This document shows, piece by piece, positions 36,205 through 38,651 of a stretch of 38,651 nucleotides of DNA. Source of the DNA: CAZJAD01 sp964543855 (GTDB lineage: Bacteria > Electryoneota > RPQS01 > DYHQ01); the NCBI GenBank assembly GCA_964543855.1, contig CAZJAD010000013.1, positions 1 through 38,651 on the forward strand, in the 5' to 3' direction. The notes beneath the pieces were generated by a model that saw nothing but the letters and a program-made list of their open reading frames with translations, had not been told where the DNA came from and did no database searches. Made by a program: the position numbers and the translations under genes. Within the stretch, counting starts at the first letter, position 1. Each line of letters starts with the position of its first letter.

Positions 36205-36957
36205 TCAGATCCAGAGCCCCCCGTGGACATTCATCACAGATCCGTTGACATAGCTTGCCCGAGGAGATGCAAGGAAGAGAACGGCATCGCCGATATCCGC
36301 CGGGCTTCCGACGCGGTTCAGGGGCACTTCGCGCGGCATCCACTCTCGCTTGGACGGCGTCATGGCATCGTTTTCGATGAATCCGGGGTTCACGACATTT
36401 GCACGAATGCCGTTGGCCGCTTCCTCACGCGCCAAGGTCTGCGCCAGAATAACCACGCCGGTCTTGGCAATGGAATAGGCGCAGGTTTCAAAGGCGCTGC
36501 TGACGCGTTCAGCGTTCGGCGCGCCAATGAAAATGATGATACCCTCTTGCTGTGCCCGCATGATGGGAACGACATGATGGACGCAGTAGAAAGCGCTGTT
36601 TAGATTCCCGTCGATCATGAGTTTCCAGTCTTCGGGAGCCATATCGGCCACGCGCTTCATTTTGAACGGGCCGACATTATTGACGAAGATGTCGAGGCGG
36701 TCGAACCGGGTTTGAGCTTCGGCGATCATGCGCTCCACTTCCGATTCCTGCGCGACATCGGCGCGGATGGCGTGAGCCTTTCGACCCAAGCCACGGATCC
36801 ATTCGACGACTTCCCACGCCGAATCCTCGCGTTCAAGATAGTTGATAAGGATGTCCGCTCCGGCTTGCGCGAGCTTCAGTGCAATCCCCCGGCCGATTCC
36901 GCGGGAGCCCCCGGTGACAAAAGCGACCTTGCCTGCCAGGTCGTCTGGAGTAACCAT
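36205..36957 (-). CDS. SDR-family oxidoreductase (FabG-like)
   Basis: This 250-residue NAD(P)-dependent classical short-chain dehydrogenase has the cofactor motif TGGSRGIG (15-22), NNVG in place of NNAG, and the catalytic pair Y161-x-x-x-K165 (YSIAK). The serine normally 13 residues before the Tyr is absent: position 148 is Asn, and the stretch reads IGAPNAERVSSAFETCAY with two extra residues. C-terminal NPGFIENDAM and PLNRVGSPADIGDAVLFLASPRASYVNG are family-typical. The frame from ATG 36957 is complete. It stands alone, convergent with fetB and divergent from the hydrolase. The substrate is unknown; the FabG name should not be carried over. Confidence 0.85.
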   Translation of the reverse strand: MVTPDDLAGKVAFVTGGSRGIGRGIALKLAQAGADILINYLEREDSAWEVVEWIRGLGRKAHAIRADVAQESEVERMIAEAQTRFDRLDIFVNNVGPFKMKRVADMAPEDWKLMIDGNLNSAFYCVHHVVPIMRAQQEGIIIFIGAPNAERVSSAFETCAYSIAKTGVVILAQTLAREEAANGIRANVVNPGFIENDAMTPSKREWMPREVPLNRVGSPADIGDAVLFLASPRASYVNGSVMNVHGGLWI

Positions 36958-36998
36958 GCTACCCCCGTCGAGCAGTTAGATGATAAGAAAGCGATGAG

Positions 36999-38588
36999 AT
37001 GTTCAACAATCGTGAAAGATACGAAAATCAGAAAAGGAATGCAAACCTGAAGTGGGACAGGCGTTGGCTGGCGCAACGCGTCGGAAGTCTCCTTCTCATA
37101 CTTGCGTGTGCGGCATCACCGATGCAGGCGCAGACTCAGATCGACACCAGCGTGGTCGTCGGGGATTCTGTCTCCCACTTCTGGCTTCAGGTGCCCGCCG
37201 ACTACAGCCCGGCGCACCCGCCTGCCCTTCTGGTCTGGTGGCACCAATGGGGAGGCACAGAGCACGAGATGCGGGACTTCACCCAGTTCGATGAAGAAGC
37301 CAATCAGCGCGGATGGCTGGCTGCGTCGCATTTCGGCTGGTGCGACCGCCACTGGAATGATCCAATGGCCCAGGACTACGCGACCGCCATGCTCGGTTGG
37401 ATCCGCGAGAACTATCCTTTTGACGAGGACAGTCTCTACTTCATCGGGGGGTCGATGGGAGGGGCGGCGGGCATGGTTTATCACAACAACAACTGTGATT
37501 CACGCGGTTTCTTCCTCGCCGCGACTGCCTCAGGTTCAGGGATCACGGACTGCTACCGCCGTGCGATGGAATACCTCGCCCAAGGCGATACGAACCGAAG
37601 CATGCGTGATGTCTTCGGTGGCTTGCCTTGGGAGGTGCCCTTCGAATACCAGCGCAATAGCGCCATCCATTTCGCCGATACGACCTACAGCATGCACTTC
37701 AACAGCCGCCGTCTGCCGGTTCTTCTAACCTTCGGGCTCAATGAAGGTGTCTGGAAATCCCATGCACTCGACTTGGACTCCGTGCGCCAAGGGTGGGCGG
37801 ACACGACCTTCACTTTCGAGTGCCCGCACGGTGGTCACGGATATGGTATCATGTGGCCGCCGGAGATTTGCGATTGGCTATCGGGTTTTCGAGCGAACCG
37901 CTATCCCGACGAAATCTCCATCAATGCCGATGAGGCCGGCCGGTATTACTGGGTATACGCAGAGCCAACCTGTGCCGATACTACCTTCGCCCGCTTTGAA
38001 GCACGCAGAATGCCCGCCGAGAACCGCGTGGACCTCACCGGTATCCGACATGTCGCGCTCCTGGAAATTGATGGGGAAGAACTCGGACTCGTCCTCTCCG
38101 AGACGATTTCAGGCCATTGGAGGAACCTTGAGGCGGGTGCGCACATGGAAGTGGCGGTCGTGGGTCTGGTGGCGTCGCCTGACAGTATCACGGTGGACGG
38201 CACACCCACAACGGCGTGGGACTACAATCCGGTCCAGAGACGGTTGACCGTGACGGTCGGCGAAGGTGGTCTGTTTCGTGTCTATCCGCAGGCCTCAAAC
38301 GCAGACGAGTCTCCGCGGGCGGCTCCGATTGTCACGAGAGTCCTGGGCAACTATCCGAACCCGTTCAACCAGTCAACCTGCGTTCTCTTCGAACAGGCCC
38401 GCTCGGGATCTGCGACGCTTACCGTGTACAACCTGCTGGGACAAAAAGTCTGGAGTTGGTCCTCACTGTTGGAACGAGGAACTCACCGCGTAACCTTCGG
38501 CTGCGAGGGGCTGTCGTCCGGAGTCTATCTGTATCGTCTGGAATCCCCCGAAGAATCTCCCATAAAACGCATGGTGCTCATTCGATGA
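36999..38588 (+). CDS. Secreted alpha/beta hydrolase with T9SS C-terminal sorting domain
   Basis: This predicted exported esterase or peptidase-like enzyme has 529 residues. A long basic N-region (to about residue 27) precedes a hydrophobic signal core (GSLLLILACAASPMQAQ). The hydrolase fold follows: an oxyanion-side LLVWWHQWGG, the nucleophile S152 in GGSMGG, and a candidate catalytic His (277 or 280) in CPHGGHGYG. A beta-rich domain lies in between, and residues 451-529 form a type A T9SS domain (NYPNPFNQST, then LTVYNLLGQKV, then LSSGVYLYRL, ending KRMVLIR). ATG 36999 has a weak ribosome site; no better start gives a shorter N-region. Resemblance is to PHB-depolymerase/feruloyl-esterase-like hydrolases, but the substrate cannot be read. 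The stop overlaps the next gene. Confidence 0.85.
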   Translation: MFNNRERYENQKRNANLKWDRRWLAQRVGSLLLILACAASPMQAQTQIDTSVVVGDSVSHFWLQVPADYSPAHPPALLVWWHQWGGTEHEMRDFTQFDEEANQRGWLAASHFGWCDRHWNDPMAQDYATAMLGWIRENYPFDEDSLYFIGGSMGGAAGMVYHNNNCDSRGFFLAATASGSGITDCYRRAMEYLAQGDTNRSMRDVFGGLPWEVPFEYQRNSAIHFADTTYSMHFNSRRLPVLLTFGLNEGVWKSHALDLDSVRQGWADTTFTFECPHGGHGYGIMWPPEICDWLSGFRANRYPDEISINADEAGRYYWVYAEPTCADTTFARFEARRMPAENRVDLTGIRHVALLEIDGEELGLVLSETISGHWRNLEAGAHMEVAVVGLVASPDSITVDGTPTTAWDYNPVQRRLTVTVGEGGLFRVYPQASNADESPRAAPIVTRVLGNYPNPFNQSTCVLFEQARSGSATLTVYNLLGQKVWSWSSLLERGTHRVTFGCEGLSSGVYLYRLESPEESPIKRMVLIR

Positions 38589-38651
38589 CACATTCCAATT
38601 GTCGCTTGGGCTTTCTCTGGCTCCTGGCTGTCTGTTTTGTGGTGGCAGGCA
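38585..38651 (+). CDS. Start of an exported protein (truncated by window edge)
   Basis: ATG 38585 overlaps the TGA of the hydrolase gene (ATGA). The 22 residues visible are a short polar start followed by a hydrophobic stretch (GFLWLLAVCFVVAG), a signal peptide or lipoprotein signal. The rest lies outside the window, so the function is unknown. The overlap suggests co-translation with the hydrolase. Confidence 0.6.
   Translation, partial: MTHSNCRLGFLWLLAVCFVVAG

Overview
The window looks like a contig from an uncultivated Gram-negative bacterium of the FCB superphylum (Fibrobacteres-Chlorobi-Bacteroidetes and allied candidate phyla). Two secreted proteins end in C-terminal domains of the type IX secretion (T9SS) / FlgD-Ig kind (WPNPF, YPNPFN), one gene encodes a PorV-like outer-membrane barrel, and GC content is moderately high by eye. 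Four promoters can be read. All have a TATATT -10 and a TTG-type -35 at sigma70 spacing, not the TTTG/TAnnTTTG promoters of Bacteroidetes proper, so a neighbouring phylum is more likely than Bacteroidota itself. The exact phylum cannot be named from sequence alone. A 100-N block at 10145-10244 marks a scaffold join.

Layout. Positions 1-2053 (minus strand) hold surface-polysaccharide genes: a UbiA-type decaprenyl-phosphate phosphoribosyltransferase cut by the window edge and a UDP-GlcNAc/ManNAc-type nucleotide-sugar dehydrogenase. Positions 2198-28933 (minus) form a secretion/cell-surface locus dominated by one gene of 23.7 kb. It encodes a secreted protein of about 7,900 residues made of Ig-like modules, calcium-loop segments, one complete vWA domain and a T9SS-like C-terminal domain. 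It is followed by a PorV-like barrel fused to an OmpA peptidoglycan-binding domain, then by a secreted FG-GAP beta-propeller. Positions 29484-32784 (minus) form a polyamine operon: XRE-cupin regulator, S-adenosylmethionine decarboxylase, pyruvoyl-dependent arginine decarboxylase, aminopropyltransferase and agmatinase. Its promoter carries two pairs of palindromic operator-like sites. Positions 33105-34550 (minus) encode an aldehyde dehydrogenase. Positions 34669-36194 (plus) encode a FetAB-like ABC exporter whose promoter sits so close to the ATG that a leaderless mRNA is predicted. Positions 36205-36957 (minus) encode an SDR oxidoreductase. Positions 36999-38651 (plus) encode a secreted alpha/beta hydrolase with a T9SS C-terminal domain, overlapped by the start of another exported protein.

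How the genes fit together. The polyamine genes make a complete arginine-to-spermidine route with no ornithine step. Arginine is decarboxylated to agmatine, agmatine is hydrolysed to putrescine, and decarboxylated SAM supplies the aminopropyl group; the order of the last two steps may be swapped, as in Thermus. The large locus reads as a giant T9SS-type cargo protein with its own PorV-like partner anchored to peptidoglycan. This is the most unusual part of the window and the best candidate for an undescribed system.

Long open frames on the plus strand opposite the giant gene are antisense shadows caused by avoidance of TTA, CTA and TCA codons. They are not annotated as genes.
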